Source of the DNA: Virgibacillus sp. NKC19-16
GTDB taxonomy: Bacteria; Bacillota; Bacilli; Bacillales; Amphibacillaceae
Assembly (NCBI RefSeq): GCF_021560035.1
Contig: NZ_CP074373.1
Span: 2,476,001-2,540,000 of the forward strand
Reading direction: 5' to 3'
DNA length: 64,000 bases
Shown one piece after another: positions 56,144 to 64,000 of this stretch; positions within the stretch are counted from its first letter, which is position 1; each line of letters begins with the position of its first letter. Position numbers and translations under genes: made by a program. The notes under the pieces are model-generated. The model had not been told where the DNA came from, made no database searches, and saw only the letters and a list, made by a program, of their open reading frames with translations.

Positions 56144-57245
56144 TTAACTAATTTTAGAGCGTAGGAATGCATCAATAAACGGCCCGAGATCCCCGTCCAT
56201 GACACCTTGTGTATTACCTACTTCGACATTTGTCCGATGATCTTTAACCATCGAATATGGATGGAAAACGTAGGAACGAATTTGACTTCCCCAGCCGATT
56301 TCTTTTTGTTCCCCCTGAATTTCATCAAGCTTTTGCTGCTGACGTTCTATTTCCAGTTGATACAATTTTGATTTCATCATCTTCATGGCAACTTCTCGAT
56401 TTTTAATTTGTGAACGTTCATTCTGACAAGTTACGATGAATCCTGTTGGAATGTGGGTAATTCTAACAGCTGAGTCTGTCGTATTTACATGCTGTCCACC
56501 TGCACCACTTGCGCGATATGTGTCGATTTTTAGATCTTCTGTATTCAATTCAATCTCCACATCATCCGTTATTTCCGGCAAAACATCACATGATGCAAAA
56601 GAAGTATGGCGCCGTCCGGATGAGTCGAATGGAGATATACGTACCAATCGATGTACACCTTTTTCAGCTTTTAAATATCCATACGCATTGTGACCTTTAA
56701 TTTGTAATGTAACACTTTTCACACCAGCTTCATCGCCAGGTAAATAATCCAGTGTCTCCACGCTGAAATTTTTACTTTCAGCCCAGCGTTGATACATACG
56801 CAGTAGCATGCTTGCCCAGTCCTGTGATTCGGTACCACCTGCACCCGGATGGAGTTCAAGTATGGCGTTATTGGCATCATAAGGCTCACTTAATAGCATT
56901 TGCAGTTCAAACGCATTAATATCCTCCATGATATCTTTTATTTCCTTATTAAGCTCATTGAATAATTCCTGATCCTGTTCCTCTTTTACAAGCTCATAGG
57001 ATACTTCTAAATCAGCCAAATGTCCTTCTATCTCTTCAAACTTGTAAACATAACTTTTCAGTCCATTAACTTCACTTATTACTTTTTGTGCAGTATCCTG
57101 ATCATTCCAAAAATCCGGATCTGTCATTTGCAGATCTAATTCCTGAATACGAGCCTTTTTATCTTCTAAGTCAAAGAGACCCCCTAAAATCTTCAATACG
57201 CGCATTCATTTTATCCAATTCGTTTCTAATCTCTACTAATTCCAT
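56144..57245 (-). CDS. prfB: Peptide chain release factor 2 (programmed +1 frameshift)
   Basis: RF2 reads UGA and UAA stops. The full product has about 366 residues, made from a 24-codon upstream frame starting at ATG 57245 and the main frame after a +1 shift at 57171-57176. Main-frame motifs are the stop-reading SPF (ISPFDSSG) and the peptidyl-transferase GGQ (GAGGQHVN). Translating the main frame alone from an internal ATG at 57205 would miss the true N-terminus. The gene follows secA. Confidence 0.97.
57171..57182 (-). other. prfB programmed +1 frameshift site
   Basis: On the minus strand the sequence AGGGGG-TCT-CTT-TGA-C holds the Shine-Dalgarno-like stimulator and the CTT-TGA slip. Reading TGA as a stop ends a 24-residue peptide; the shift to GAC enters the RF2 frame. 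Low RF2 slows termination and favours the shift, giving feedback control. Confidence 0.95.
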
Positions 57246-57270
57246 CGTTTTCACCTCTGTTTTTATATAA

Positions 57271-57293
57271 GAAATCGGCTACTTGCCGATTTT
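57271..57293 (-). terminator. Weak hairpin between secA and prfB
   Basis: On the minus strand AAAATCGGC pairs with GCCGATTT, followed by CTTATATAA. The poor T-run suggests partial readthrough from secA into prfB. Confidence 0.5.
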
Positions 57294-57327
57294 CTACTTA
57301 CTAATCCATCACTTCTCTGACTCTGTT

Positions 57328-59841
57328 CTAAGATCCATGACAGTTTTTGAATTTTTTACCACTGCCACATGGGCATGGATCATTACGACCTACATTGTAT
57401 TTCTTCACATAGGGTTTACGTGATTTTTTCTTTTCTTCCTGACCACCGGAAACGGCTTGCGTATCTTTTGCTACTTCTTCCCGCTGCAGGTTGTCACGAA
57501 TTTGGGCTTTCATCACGTATTTCGAAACTTCTTCTTCAATGTCTTCCACCATCACTTCAAACATGGAAAAGCCTTCAAGCTGATACTCACGCAACGGATC
57601 GTTCTGTCCATATGCCCGTAAATGGATACCTTGGCGCAGCTGTTCCATTTGGTCAATATGATCCATCCATTTTGTGTCCACGGTACGGAGTAAAATAACT
57701 TTTTCAAACTCACGCATTTGTTCCGGTGATAGCTCTTCCTCTTTTTCATCGTATTTGCTGCGAACTTTTTCCATGATTAACTCATTTATTTCTTCAGGTT
57801 CTTTGCCTTTAATCGCATCTATCGTAATATCTTCCGGATCCAATAAATTACCATGGGCATATTCAATGATTGCCTGCAGATCCCAATTGTCCTCATCATC
57901 GTCCTGGGTATGTGTTGCCACAACCCGGTTAAGAGTTGATACAATCATATTTTCAACGATTTCACGAAGGTTCTCATCCGCTTCGATGACATCAAAACGT
58001 TGTTTATAAATAATTTCCCGCTGTTCACGAAGAACATCATCAAAAGATAATACCTGTTTACGCGCATCAAAGTTATTTCCCTCTACGCGTTTTTGTGCAG
58101 ATTCCACGGCCCGTGAGACCATTTTGCTTTCAATTGGCTGGTCATCGTCCATCCCTAAACGTTCCATCATGGAGCGCAAATTATCTGAACCGAACCGGCG
58201 CATCAATTCATCTTCCATCGATAAATAAAATTGCGTCAGGCCAGGGTCACCTTGACGACCGGAACGCCCACGTAACTGATTATCAATACGGCGTGATTCA
58301 TGCCTTTCCGTACCAATAACAGCTAGACCACCAACGTCCTTAACGCCAGATCCAAGTTTAATGTCCGTACCACGACCGGCCATGTTTGTTGCGATCGTAA
58401 CTGAAGCTTTCTGACCCGCTTGTTCAATAATTTCAGCTTCACTAAAATGGTTTTTCGCATTTAATACATTATGCTTTACCCCGGCTTTTTTCAATAGCTT
58501 AGAAATGATTTCAGACGTTTCAACAGCAACTGTACCAACTAGTACAGGTTGTCCTGCATTGTAACGTTCTTTAATATCCTCCACAACTGCCCGAAACTTA
58601 CCTTCTGTTGTTTTGTAAATCATATCCGCCTTATCATCACGGACGATTGGCTGGTTTGTCGGAATGGCAATTACATCCATATTATATATATTTCGAAATT
58701 CCTCTTCTTCCGTTTTTGCTGTACCTGTCATACCAGAAAGCTTGTTATACATCCGGAAAAAGTTCTGGAACGTAATCGATGCAAGTGTCATACTTTCATT
58801 TTGAATCTGCAATCCTTCTTTTGCTTCAATTGCCTGATGCAGCCCATCACTATAACGGCGCCCTTTCATAAGTCGTCCCGTGAACTGGTCTACAATTACC
58901 ACTTCGTCCTCTTCTACCACATAATCTGTATCCCGGTGCATAGACACATGAGCTTTTAATGCCTGATTAATATGATGAATAAGGGAAACATTATCCAGAT
59001 CAAATAAGTTCTCGACCTTAAAATAACGCTCTGCTTTATTGATGCCCTCTTCTGTCATCTGAACACCTTTTGTCTTTTCATCATACGTATAATCGCCTTC
59101 ACGGCCAAGTGTGCTTACAAATCCATCCGCTTGTTGATAAAGGGAAGCAGATTTTTTTGCAGAGCCGGAAATAATTAATGGGGTTCTTGCTTCATCAATT
59201 AAAATCGAGTCAACCTCGTCAATAATGGCAAAATTCAATGGCCGCTGCACCATCTGTTCTTTGTACAGCACCATATTATCACGCAGGTAATCAAATCCAT
59301 ATTCATTGTTTGTACCATATGTTATATCACTATAATAGGCTTCGCGCTTATCTTCTTTGGATAATCCGTTACTATTCAACCCTACGGTCAAGCCGAGAAA
59401 CTGATAAAGTTCTCCCATTTCTTTTGAGTCACGATCAGCCAGATAATCATTCACTGTGATGATATGCACACCTTTTCCGGAAATCGCATTTAAATATGCC
59501 GGCATCGTGGAGGCGAGTGTTTTACCTTCCCCTGTTTTCATTTCGGCAATATTACCTTCATGAAGTGCCACTGCACCTACTAGCTGTACAGTGAACGGAC
59601 GCATATTTAGCACACGCTTGGCAGCTTCACGAACAACTGCAAATGCCTCAACCAGCATATCATCCAAACTTTCTCCGTTCGCATATCGTTCTTTAAATTC
59701 CTCTGTTTTTCGTTGTAGTCCTGAGTTGGATATCTTTTCAACCTCTGGTTCCATCGCTTCTATTTGATCAACTTTTTTTTGTAATCGATTAAGCTGTTTT
59801 TGGTTCCCATCACCAAATATCTTTGTCAATAATCCAGCCAT
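57328..59841 (-). CDS. secA: Preprotein translocase ATPase SecA
   Basis: SecA drives export of unfolded proteins through SecYEG. It has 837 residues with DEAD-type Walker A ([10 protein letters not shown]), Walker B ([11 protein letters not shown]), motif region GRGTDIKLG and RGRSGRQGD, and a C-terminal zinc site [14 protein letters not shown] that binds SecB-like partners or lipids. It is followed by prfB and preceded by a small-protein gene with its own terminator. Confidence 0.98.
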   Translation of the reverse strand: MAGLLTKIFGDGNQKQLNRLQKKVDQIEAMEPEVEKISNSGLQRKTEEFKERYANGESLDDMLVEAFAVVREAAKRVLNMRPFTVQLVGAVALHEGNIAEMKTGEGKTLASTMPAYLNAISGKGVHIITVNDYLADRDSKEMGELYQFLGLTVGLNSNGLSKEDKREAYYSDITYGTNNEYGFDYLRDNMVLYKEQMVQRPLNFAIIDEVDSILIDEARTPLIISGSAKKSASLYQQADGFVSTLGREGDYTYDEKTKGVQMTEEGINKAERYFKVENLFDLDNVSLIHHINQALKAHVSMHRDTDYVVEEDEVVIVDQFTGRLMKGRRYSDGLHQAIEAKEGLQIQNESMTLASITFQNFFRMYNKLSGMTGTAKTEEEEFRNIYNMDVIAIPTNQPIVRDDKADMIYKTTEGKFRAVVEDIKERYNAGQPVLVGTVAVETSEIISKLLKKAGVKHNVLNAKNHFSEAEIIEQAGQKASVTIATNMAGRGTDIKLGSGVKDVGGLAVIGTERHESRRIDNQLRGRSGRQGDPGLTQFYLSMEDELMRRFGSDNLRSMMERLGMDDDQPIESKMVSRAVESAQKRVEGNNFDARKQVLSFDDVLREQREIIYKQRFDVIEADENLREIVENMIVSTLNRVVATHTQDDDEDNWDLQAIIEYAHGNLLDPEDITIDAIKGKEPEEINELIMEKVRSKYDEKEEELSPEQMREFEKVILLRTVDTKWMDHIDQMEQLRQGIHLRAYGQNDPLREYQLEGFSMFEVMVEDIEEEVSKYVMKAQIRDNLQREEVAKDTQAVSGGQEEKKKSRKPYVKKYNVGRNDPCPCGSGKKFKNCHGS

Positions 59842-59869
59842 AGCAAACGCTCCTCAATATATTTCAAAA

Positions 59870-59875
59870 ATTATA
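59870..59875 (-). promoter_or_regulatory. Candidate -10 box of secA
   Basis: A perfect TATAAT on the minus strand lies 29 bp before the secA ATG. The -35 region is poor (a TGGACA lies 15 bp away). Confidence 0.45.
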
Positions 59876-59942
59876 CAATAAAAATAGTGTTGTCCATCTT
59901 TAATAATAACACTATCCAAACCGTGATGACAAATGCTCAAAT

Positions 59943-59973
59943 TAAAAAGGAGTAGCCTGAGGATAGGCTACCC
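59943..59973 (-). terminator. Terminator of the 53-residue gene
   Basis: On the minus strand GGGTAGCCT pairs with AGGCTACTCC and is followed by TTTTTAAT. Confidence 0.75.
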
Positions 59974-60024
59974 TTGACTTTGAGGATATGGGAGGAAAAT
60001 ATGTAGCTACTTCTTGCGTGGAGA

Positions 60025-60186
60025 TCATTTATGTAAGGCATGCTCCCAGCTCTTGTGCTTATCAGCAGTGTCTGTAATCCTTCTATTTGTAGCTGCGACA
60101 ATTTTCACCAATTGTGTAATAGTATCTTCATGTTGCTGTACTTTTTTTATTAATTCATTGAATGCGATACGCTCTTGTTCCTTCAT
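60025..60186 (-). CDS. Small conserved-looking protein of 53 residues
   Basis: This short gene is clear from its signals: AGGAGGTG lies 6 nt before the ATG at 60186, and a terminator follows the TGA. The protein begins MKEQERIAFNELIKKVQQHE, is charged and predicted to be mostly helical, with hydrophobic heptad positions (ITQLVKIVAA), so a short coiled-coil or amphipathic helix is likely. It has no cysteine and no membrane segment. I do not recognise a family. It lies between hpf and secA. A plus-strand frame (60014-60202) overlaps but has no ribosome site. Confidence 0.75.
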   Translation of the reverse strand: MKEQERIAFNELIKKVQQHEDTITQLVKIVAATNRRITDTADKHKSWEHALHK

Positions 60187-60199
60187 AGTATACACCTCC

Positions 60200-60476
60200 T
60201 AGTTCTATTGTCTCAGTTATATCATGTATATAGGACTAAAGTCTAGTTTCTATTTTTGGATTTTTGATCTTAATTCGACACAATTTCTGATCTGAAATGT
60301 AATTATAGGTACGGTTTTAAGCTGTATTTCACAAATTTAGGCCCTTTTATTGTGCCAAAATTAAATTTTAGGTTTTTATTCTACAAATTTCGACAATATC
60401 TGCAAGAGGAAAGGAGAACATCTGTCATATCAAGGTTCAAGCTGAAATAAAACGGATATTTTCTAAAAGTTTGTTT
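60200..60476. other. Intergenic gap upstream of the small gene
   Basis: The AT-rich stretch holds a weak minus-strand promoter candidate (TAGACT with TATAAC, 18 bp apart) near the small gene, and otherwise nothing I can name. An AGGAAAGGAG at about 60410 is not followed by a usable ORF. Confidence 0.35.
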
Positions 60477-60489
60477 TTGTGACATAAAA

Positions 60490-60560
60490 GATATAAACTG
60501 CGGCGTAGCTACTGTTTGCTATAAGTATTTGCTATAATCTCCGTTCGGATCAGCGAAGAT
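60490..60560. repeat. Modular palindromic repeat, copy D (end only)
   Basis: The left-end signature GATATAAACTGCGGCGTAG is followed by a TTTGCTATAA-type segment (twice) and CCGTTCGGATC, then directly by CGAAGATTTAAAA, which in the other copies lies just outside the far end. Both inner modules and the right inverted repeat are missing, as if removed by deletion or never present. It is just before the hpf terminator. Confidence 0.7.
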
Positions 60561-60584
60561 TTAAAACCAACAAAAGAGTCCAAT

Positions 60585-60614
60585 AAAAAAGACGACCCTT
60601 CTATAGGATCGTCT
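60585..60614 (-). terminator. Terminator of hpf
   Basis: On the minus strand AGACGATCC pairs with GGGTCGTCT and is followed by TTTTTAT. Confidence 0.85.
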
Positions 60615-60631
60615 CTTATTTTATCTGTCTA

Positions 60632-61189
60632 TTAAACGTTAGGCTCTATTAAACCGTATTTCCCGTCTTTGCGTCGATAAACGACATTTGTGTCATTGGT
60701 ATCGGCATTTGTAAAAACGTAAAATGCGTGGCCTAGCATGTCCATTTGGAGAACGGCCTCTTCTGAATCCATTGGTTTCAGGTTAAATCTTTTTTGTCTT
60801 ACAATTTCAATTTCATCATCATCTTCTTCGGTTGCAATACTATTTGCTTCCCTCTCCAGTTCAGCAAATACATGTTTTGGTGAACCTTCTTGACGAAACT
60901 TACGATTTACTTTTGTTTTATATTTACGAATTTGTCTTTCTAGTTTGTCAACAACTAAATCAATGGCAGCATACAAGTCAACATGCTGGACCTCTCCCCG
61001 TAATAATAGATCTGTCATTGGGATGGTTACTTCAATTCGTTGTTCATCATTGTAGACACTTAAATTTACATGTACATCAGATGCCGGCGGAGTATCAAAA
61101 TATCTTTCCAGTTTACTAATCTTTTTCTCGGTATACTCTCTTATTGCCGCGGTCACCTCAAGATTTTCTCCACGAATATTAAATTTCAT
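60632..61189 (-). CDS. hpf: Ribosome hibernation-promoting factor (long form)
   Basis: This 185-residue HPF pairs 70S ribosomes into inactive 100S dimers during stress or stationary phase. The N-terminal S30AE domain (residues 1-100, KFNIRGENLEVTAAIREYTEKKISKLERYF) binds the decoding site, and the C-terminal domain (VRQKRFNLKPMDSEEAVLQMDMLGHAFYVF and on) drives dimerisation. Overlapping sigma-B- and sigma-H-type boxes upstream agree with control of B. subtilis yvyD. It forms its own unit. Confidence 0.95.
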   Translation of the reverse strand: MKFNIRGENLEVTAAIREYTEKKISKLERYFDTPPASDVHVNLSVYNDEQRIEVTIPMTDLLLRGEVQHVDLYAAIDLVVDKLERQIRKYKTKVNRKFRQEGSPKHVFAELEREANSIATEEDDDEIEIVRQKRFNLKPMDSEEAVLQMDMLGHAFYVFTNADTNDTNVVYRRKDGKYGLIEPNV

Positions 61190-61222
61190 GAAAGTGTCCT
61201 CCTTTTTTCCTTTGTCTTTAGT

Positions 61223-61256
61223 ATACTATATTTCCCGTAAGAATTCCTGCTTAAAC
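61223..61256 (-). promoter_or_regulatory. Overlapping sigma-B and sigma-H promoters of hpf
   Basis: On the minus strand GTTTAA (61251-61256) and GGGAAA (61231-61236), 14 bp apart, fit sigma-B. The overlapping GCAGGAATT (61242-61250) and ATAGTAT (61223-61229), 12 bp apart, fit the sigma-H pattern RnAGGAwww-N12-RnnGAAT with one mismatch. B. subtilis yvyD has both sigma types. Confidence 0.65.
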
Positions 61257-61324
61257 TAGATAATTAAACTAGTAAATGTGAATACAGTAAATTATTTTTT
61301 ATATCTCAACGCAATCTTAATGCG

Positions 61325-61358
61325 AAAAACCAGTCTACATTATCAATAGACTGGTTTT
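61325..61358 (-). terminator. Terminator of the heptad-repeat protein gene
   Basis: AAACCAGTCT pairs with AGACTGGTTT around a 12-nt loop, followed by TTCG on the minus strand. It separates the gene from the hpf promoter. Confidence 0.7.
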
Positions 61359-61372
61359 ATACATAAAAGTCT

Positions 61373-63205
61373 TTACTGAAAAAGGTCCATCAACCGATCC
61401 CAAAAACTTTTTTCTTCTTCTTCCCCTTCCTCCGTTGTTTCGGGCTCTTCTGCTTCAATACTTTCCGTTTGCAGCACGAATTGTACGATATCTACTTTTT
61501 CATTTTGACCCGATACAAATGATTGTGGTTCAAAATCAGAGCCGTCATATTCTTCAAGCATTTCATCGACTTCTGACTGCATTTGGTCAGGTAAATCACT
61601 TGTCGACTCATGCAGTTCTTCTGTTCCACTTTTTAGCTCACTTGAGCCACTCTCAAGTGAGAAAGTACCGTCAGATAACCCGTGAATACCGGAGTTAATA
61701 TCCTGGTAAGAAGCAGCCAATTCGCTGACACCATCCGTATATTCAACCAAGCCGTTATGGAACGATTGGTACTCAGATGACAGAGTGGTTAACCCGTTCT
61801 GCAACTCCGTTAAAGCATCCAACTGATCCAAGTTTTCCATACCACTTTCAACTTCATCAGCCAGCGAATCCAATTGACTAGCCATTTCCTCAATTGGCGC
61901 GGATACTTGATCTAATGTTCCCGTAACAGCACCGAATGCTTCCTGTACAGCAAAATACGTTTCTTTGGCAACCCGGGAAGCCTGGTATGTTTCAATCAAT
62001 TGATTCACAATTTCCGGATCAATTTCATTATTCTCCAGCACCTGAAGTAGCCCCCCAATTTGCTCTTCACTAATTTCATAATCCGGAATCCCGTTTATAG
62101 CCTCATCCAAATTGCTATATGCCGCGTCATAATTCTCTTTTAGTAAATTCAGTCCATCACGAGATTCCCGCAAACCGCTGGCCAGCCCACGAAGGCCTCC
62201 AGGTAATGCTTCAAGTTCTCCAATATCTGGTGCCTCAGGAGCACCTTGCATAGCATCACTCACATTTTGCAACGCATCACGAATTTCCCCTGATCCATTG
62301 ACAAGCTCTTCGGATGACTGATCAAGCTCATTGATACCATTCAGATAACTGCTTGAACCACTGCTAAGCTCCGAGGCACCTTCATTCAAGTCAAAGATGC
62401 CACTGTTCAAGTCACCAACACCTTGATTAATATCGCTAATGGCATCGGATAATGACTGCATTTCACCTTTCACGCCGCTCAAATCCGGATCATCAATCGA
62501 CATGGACGCTGGTGATGCTGATATATCAATCGGGTCCATCTCAAAATCAGTGACATTGGCAGATACAATGAATTCCTCTTCTTGCTCAGGCATCACCGTA
62601 AACGTAATTAGTTTATCTTTTCCTGAAGTAGCTTCGGTTCCATCAGGTGCTTGGATACCATCAGCATTTGATGGATCGAGCGTCAGCGAAATTTGCAGCA
62701 AATAGTTTTCGAAAAATACTGGGTCAACATCTTCATTGGCGGATGTTGCAACCTGAATTTCCAGAGCGCCACTACTTCCGGCCAATTCATCTGGCGTCAC
62801 TTCTTCCCCATCCAGCAAATAAGTAATATTTATATCCCACGGGAGCGGCTGATTTTCCAAGCCTCCCTGGTAATAAAATTCCTCTTCCTCTGCATGAAAA
62901 TGGACAGTATTATCATCCGTCTGTTCGATATCCGTTAAGTTGCTCAAGTTACGCACATTCGTGTAATTTCCGTGATCCACAATTTCACCAGGTTCGGTAA
63001 CGTGGAAGGTATTAACAACGTACATGTTTTCCAGTACACCATTTGCATCTAAGTTGCCATAAACGGATTCATCCTTGGCAGAATATTCCCCTGATTCGGT
63101 CGCATCCTCTTCACTAGTATCGTCCCCAGCAAATACAGTTAAAGGAAGTGAGCCAGCCACCAACATGGTACACATTATTACAATCGCTATTTTCCTTACG
63201 CGCAC
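61373..63205 (-). CDS. Exported YhgE/Pip-like heptad-repeat protein
   Basis: This 610-residue secreted or membrane-associated protein has an N-terminal signal segment (about residues 6-26). An N-terminal beta-rich region follows (about 30-250), then many L-x-x-G units spaced seven residues apart (LSDAISDINQGVGDLNSG and later LSSGSSSYLNG), typical of the YhgE/Pip and 'X-X-X-Leu-X-X-Gly' families. A region with helices (380-470) and an acidic tail close it. The frame runs back to 63439, but the GTG at 63205 with AAGGGGAG 7 nt upstream is the right start. It directly follows the MMPL exporter, so it may be a partner. Function unknown. Confidence 0.75.
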   Translation of the reverse strand: MRVRKIAIVIMCTMLVAGSLPLTVFAGDDTSEEDATESGEYSAKDESVYGNLDANGVLENMYVVNTFHVTEPGEIVDHGNYTNVRNLSNLTDIEQTDDNTVHFHAEEEEFYYQGGLENQPLPWDINITYLLDGEEVTPDELAGSSGALEIQVATSANEDVDPVFFENYLLQISLTLDPSNADGIQAPDGTEATSGKDKLITFTVMPEQEEEFIVSANVTDFEMDPIDISASPASMSIDDPDLSGVKGEMQSLSDAISDINQGVGDLNSGIFDLNEGASELSSGSSSYLNGINELDQSSEELVNGSGEIRDALQNVSDAMQGAPEAPDIGELEALPGGLRGLASGLRESRDGLNLLKENYDAAYSNLDEAINGIPDYEISEEQIGGLLQVLENNEIDPEIVNQLIETYQASRVAKETYFAVQEAFGAVTGTLDQVSAPIEEMASQLDSLADEVESGMENLDQLDALTELQNGLTTLSSEYQSFHNGLVEYTDGVSELAASYQDINSGIHGLSDGTFSLESGSSELKSGTEELHESTSDLPDQMQSEVDEMLEEYDGSDFEPQSFVSGQNEKVDIVQFVLQTESIEAEEPETTEEGEEEEKSFWDRLMDLFQ

Positions 63206-63209
63206 ATCA

Positions 63210-64000
63210 TCACTCCCCTTTATAAAAATTTGATTTCCAAGTTGTTTTCTCAATGACCCGGTCAAATACAACCAACAATGCCGGCAGTAAGAGCACGACC
63301 AGTATAAATGCAAGTAGCGCGCCACGTCCGAGCAAGAGCCCAATAGACGATACGATTGGATCCGTTGAGGTTGCCCATAAAATAAAGCCAACACTGGAAA
63401 GAATAGATGCCGAAACACCAATCGAAAAAATCTTTTCATTAAGGGATTTTTTAATCGCTTCTTTGGTACTCATCACTTTTCGGTTTTGTGTATAGTCTTC
63501 TGTCAATAAAATCGCGTAATCAACTGTTGCCGCAAGCTGCACCGTACTGATGATCAAATACCCTATATACACAAGGGACGAACCTGCAAAGTATGGTACA
63601 GATAAATTGATCCATACAGCTGCTTGAATCGTCAACAGTAATACGACCGGGAATGAAATTGACCGGAATGTGACGAGCAGGACAAGGCCAATTGTGATCA
63701 CAGTCAATAGGTTGACCATCGTGTTATCATTCTCAACAATATTTCTCATATCATATAACGTTACACTTTCACCGAGGGCATGATAATTATCACCATAATA
63801 GTCCGCCGCAGTAGCCCTTACATCTTCCACTAGAGCAAATGCTTCCTCGCCCTCTGTATCGGTTGTTGTATTTAATGTAATCCGGCTGTAGTTCTCCGAA
63901 AAGAACTGCTCCGTCTGAGCATCATCGAGATATTCCGGTGGTATGCCTGCGCCAACAGTATTAACGTAGGAAATCGTACTTGCTACTTGATCAAAATCAT
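63210..64000 (-). CDS. MMPL-family exporter (partial, C-terminal part)
   Basis: This is the C-terminal 263 codons of an RND-type MMPL protein; the 5' end lies beyond the window. Visible parts are a periplasmic-loop end (GAGIPPEYLDDAQTEQFF region), then five membrane helices around MVNLLTVITIGLVLLV, the typical STVQLAATVDYAILLTEDY segment and the closing FILVVLLLPALLVVFDRVI. Family members export lipids, siderophores or small metabolites; the substrate is unknown. Its TGA overlaps the ribosome site of the next gene, so the two are coupled. Confidence 0.88.
   Translation of the reverse strand, partial: DFDQVASTISYVNTVGAGIPPEYLDDAQTEQFFSENYSRITLNTTTDTEGEEAFALVEDVRATAADYYGDNYHALGESVTLYDMRNIVENDNTMVNLLTVITIGLVLLVTFRSISFPVVLLLTIQAAVWINLSVPYFAGSSLVYIGYLIISTVQLAATVDYAILLTEDYTQNRKVMSTKEAIKKSLNEKIFSIGVSASILSSVGFILWATSTDPIVSSIGLLLGRGALLAFILVVLLLPALLVVFDRVIEKTTWKSNFYKGE

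Noticed and set aside
56144-57205. prfB as a pseudogene or as starting at an internal ATG
   Set aside because: The frame break is the known programmed +1 shift with its AGGGGG and CTT-TGA-C signals.
60014-60202. Plus-strand frame of 62 codons upstream of secA
   Set aside because: It is antisense to a 53-residue minus-strand gene that has a strong ribosome site and a terminator.

Overview
The window is a stretch of a low-GC Gram-positive chromosome from the family Bacillaceae. Gene content and order follow the Bacillus subtilis region that runs from the glycolytic operon through clpP, crh-whiA, hprK-lgt, uvrBA, minJ-ctpB and ftsEX-prfB-secA-hpf. Acidic secreted proteins and several protein variants point to a halotolerant Oceanobacillus/Virgibacillus/Lentibacillus-like relative; this is inferred from memory of those families, not from a search. 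Nearly all core genes lie on the minus strand.

Layout. Positions 1-5550 hold the glycolytic operon cggR-gapA-pgk-tpiA-gpmI (gpmI runs off the left edge), with a sigma-A promoter followed by a CggR operator. Positions 5750-9450 interrupt the usual neighbourhood of cggR and sigL with a YdhR-like gene, a group II intron carrying a reverse transcriptase/maturase, and a DHFR-like gene. Positions 9600-15600 contain glutaredoxin, sigL, an L12-like membrane protein, an RNase H-like gene, an alpha/beta hydrolase, an FAH-family gene, a sigma-B-type stress gene (YflT-like) and a two-domain YtkA-like lipoprotein. Positions 15580-21430 are an appDFABC-type peptide ABC operon. Positions 21640-25030 hold aroK, a lipase-like hydrolase, a YlmA-like ATPase, tRNA-Arg(CCG) and CtsR-controlled clpP. 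Positions 25026-31230 hold crh, whiA, glmR, rapZ, trxB and a TPR gene. Positions 31328-38760 hold glpD with its GlpP-type leader, glpP, yvoF, ppaX, yvoD, lgt, hprK and yvlD/yvlC. Positions 39054-45180 hold bshB2, yojF and LexA-controlled uvrBA. Positions 45780-49070 hold ykoN/ykoQ/ykoP-like genes and a nirK remnant. Positions 49237-63205 hold minJ, ctpB, an M23 hydrolase, ftsX, ftsE, cccB, prfB (with its programmed frameshift), secA, a 53-residue small protein, hpf and a heptad-repeat exported protein. An MMPL exporter runs off the right edge.

The genes fit together as a carbon-control and cell-envelope region: CggR, Crh, HPr kinase, GlpP, PpaX and GlmR all tie sugar status to gene expression, while FtsEX plus the M23 hydrolase, MinJ, CtpB, Lgt and SecA serve the envelope and division.

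The least explained material is repetitive. A modular, GC-rich, palindromic element occurs four times (28437, 34347, 45225, 60490). Its copies share ends but carry two, one or no inner modules, and one inner module is 119 bp in all three copies that have it. Two separate intergenic arrays (38936 and 49071) have exactly 21-bp tandem units, and one of them directly abuts the truncated nirK. No CRISPR array, prophage or defence system was seen.
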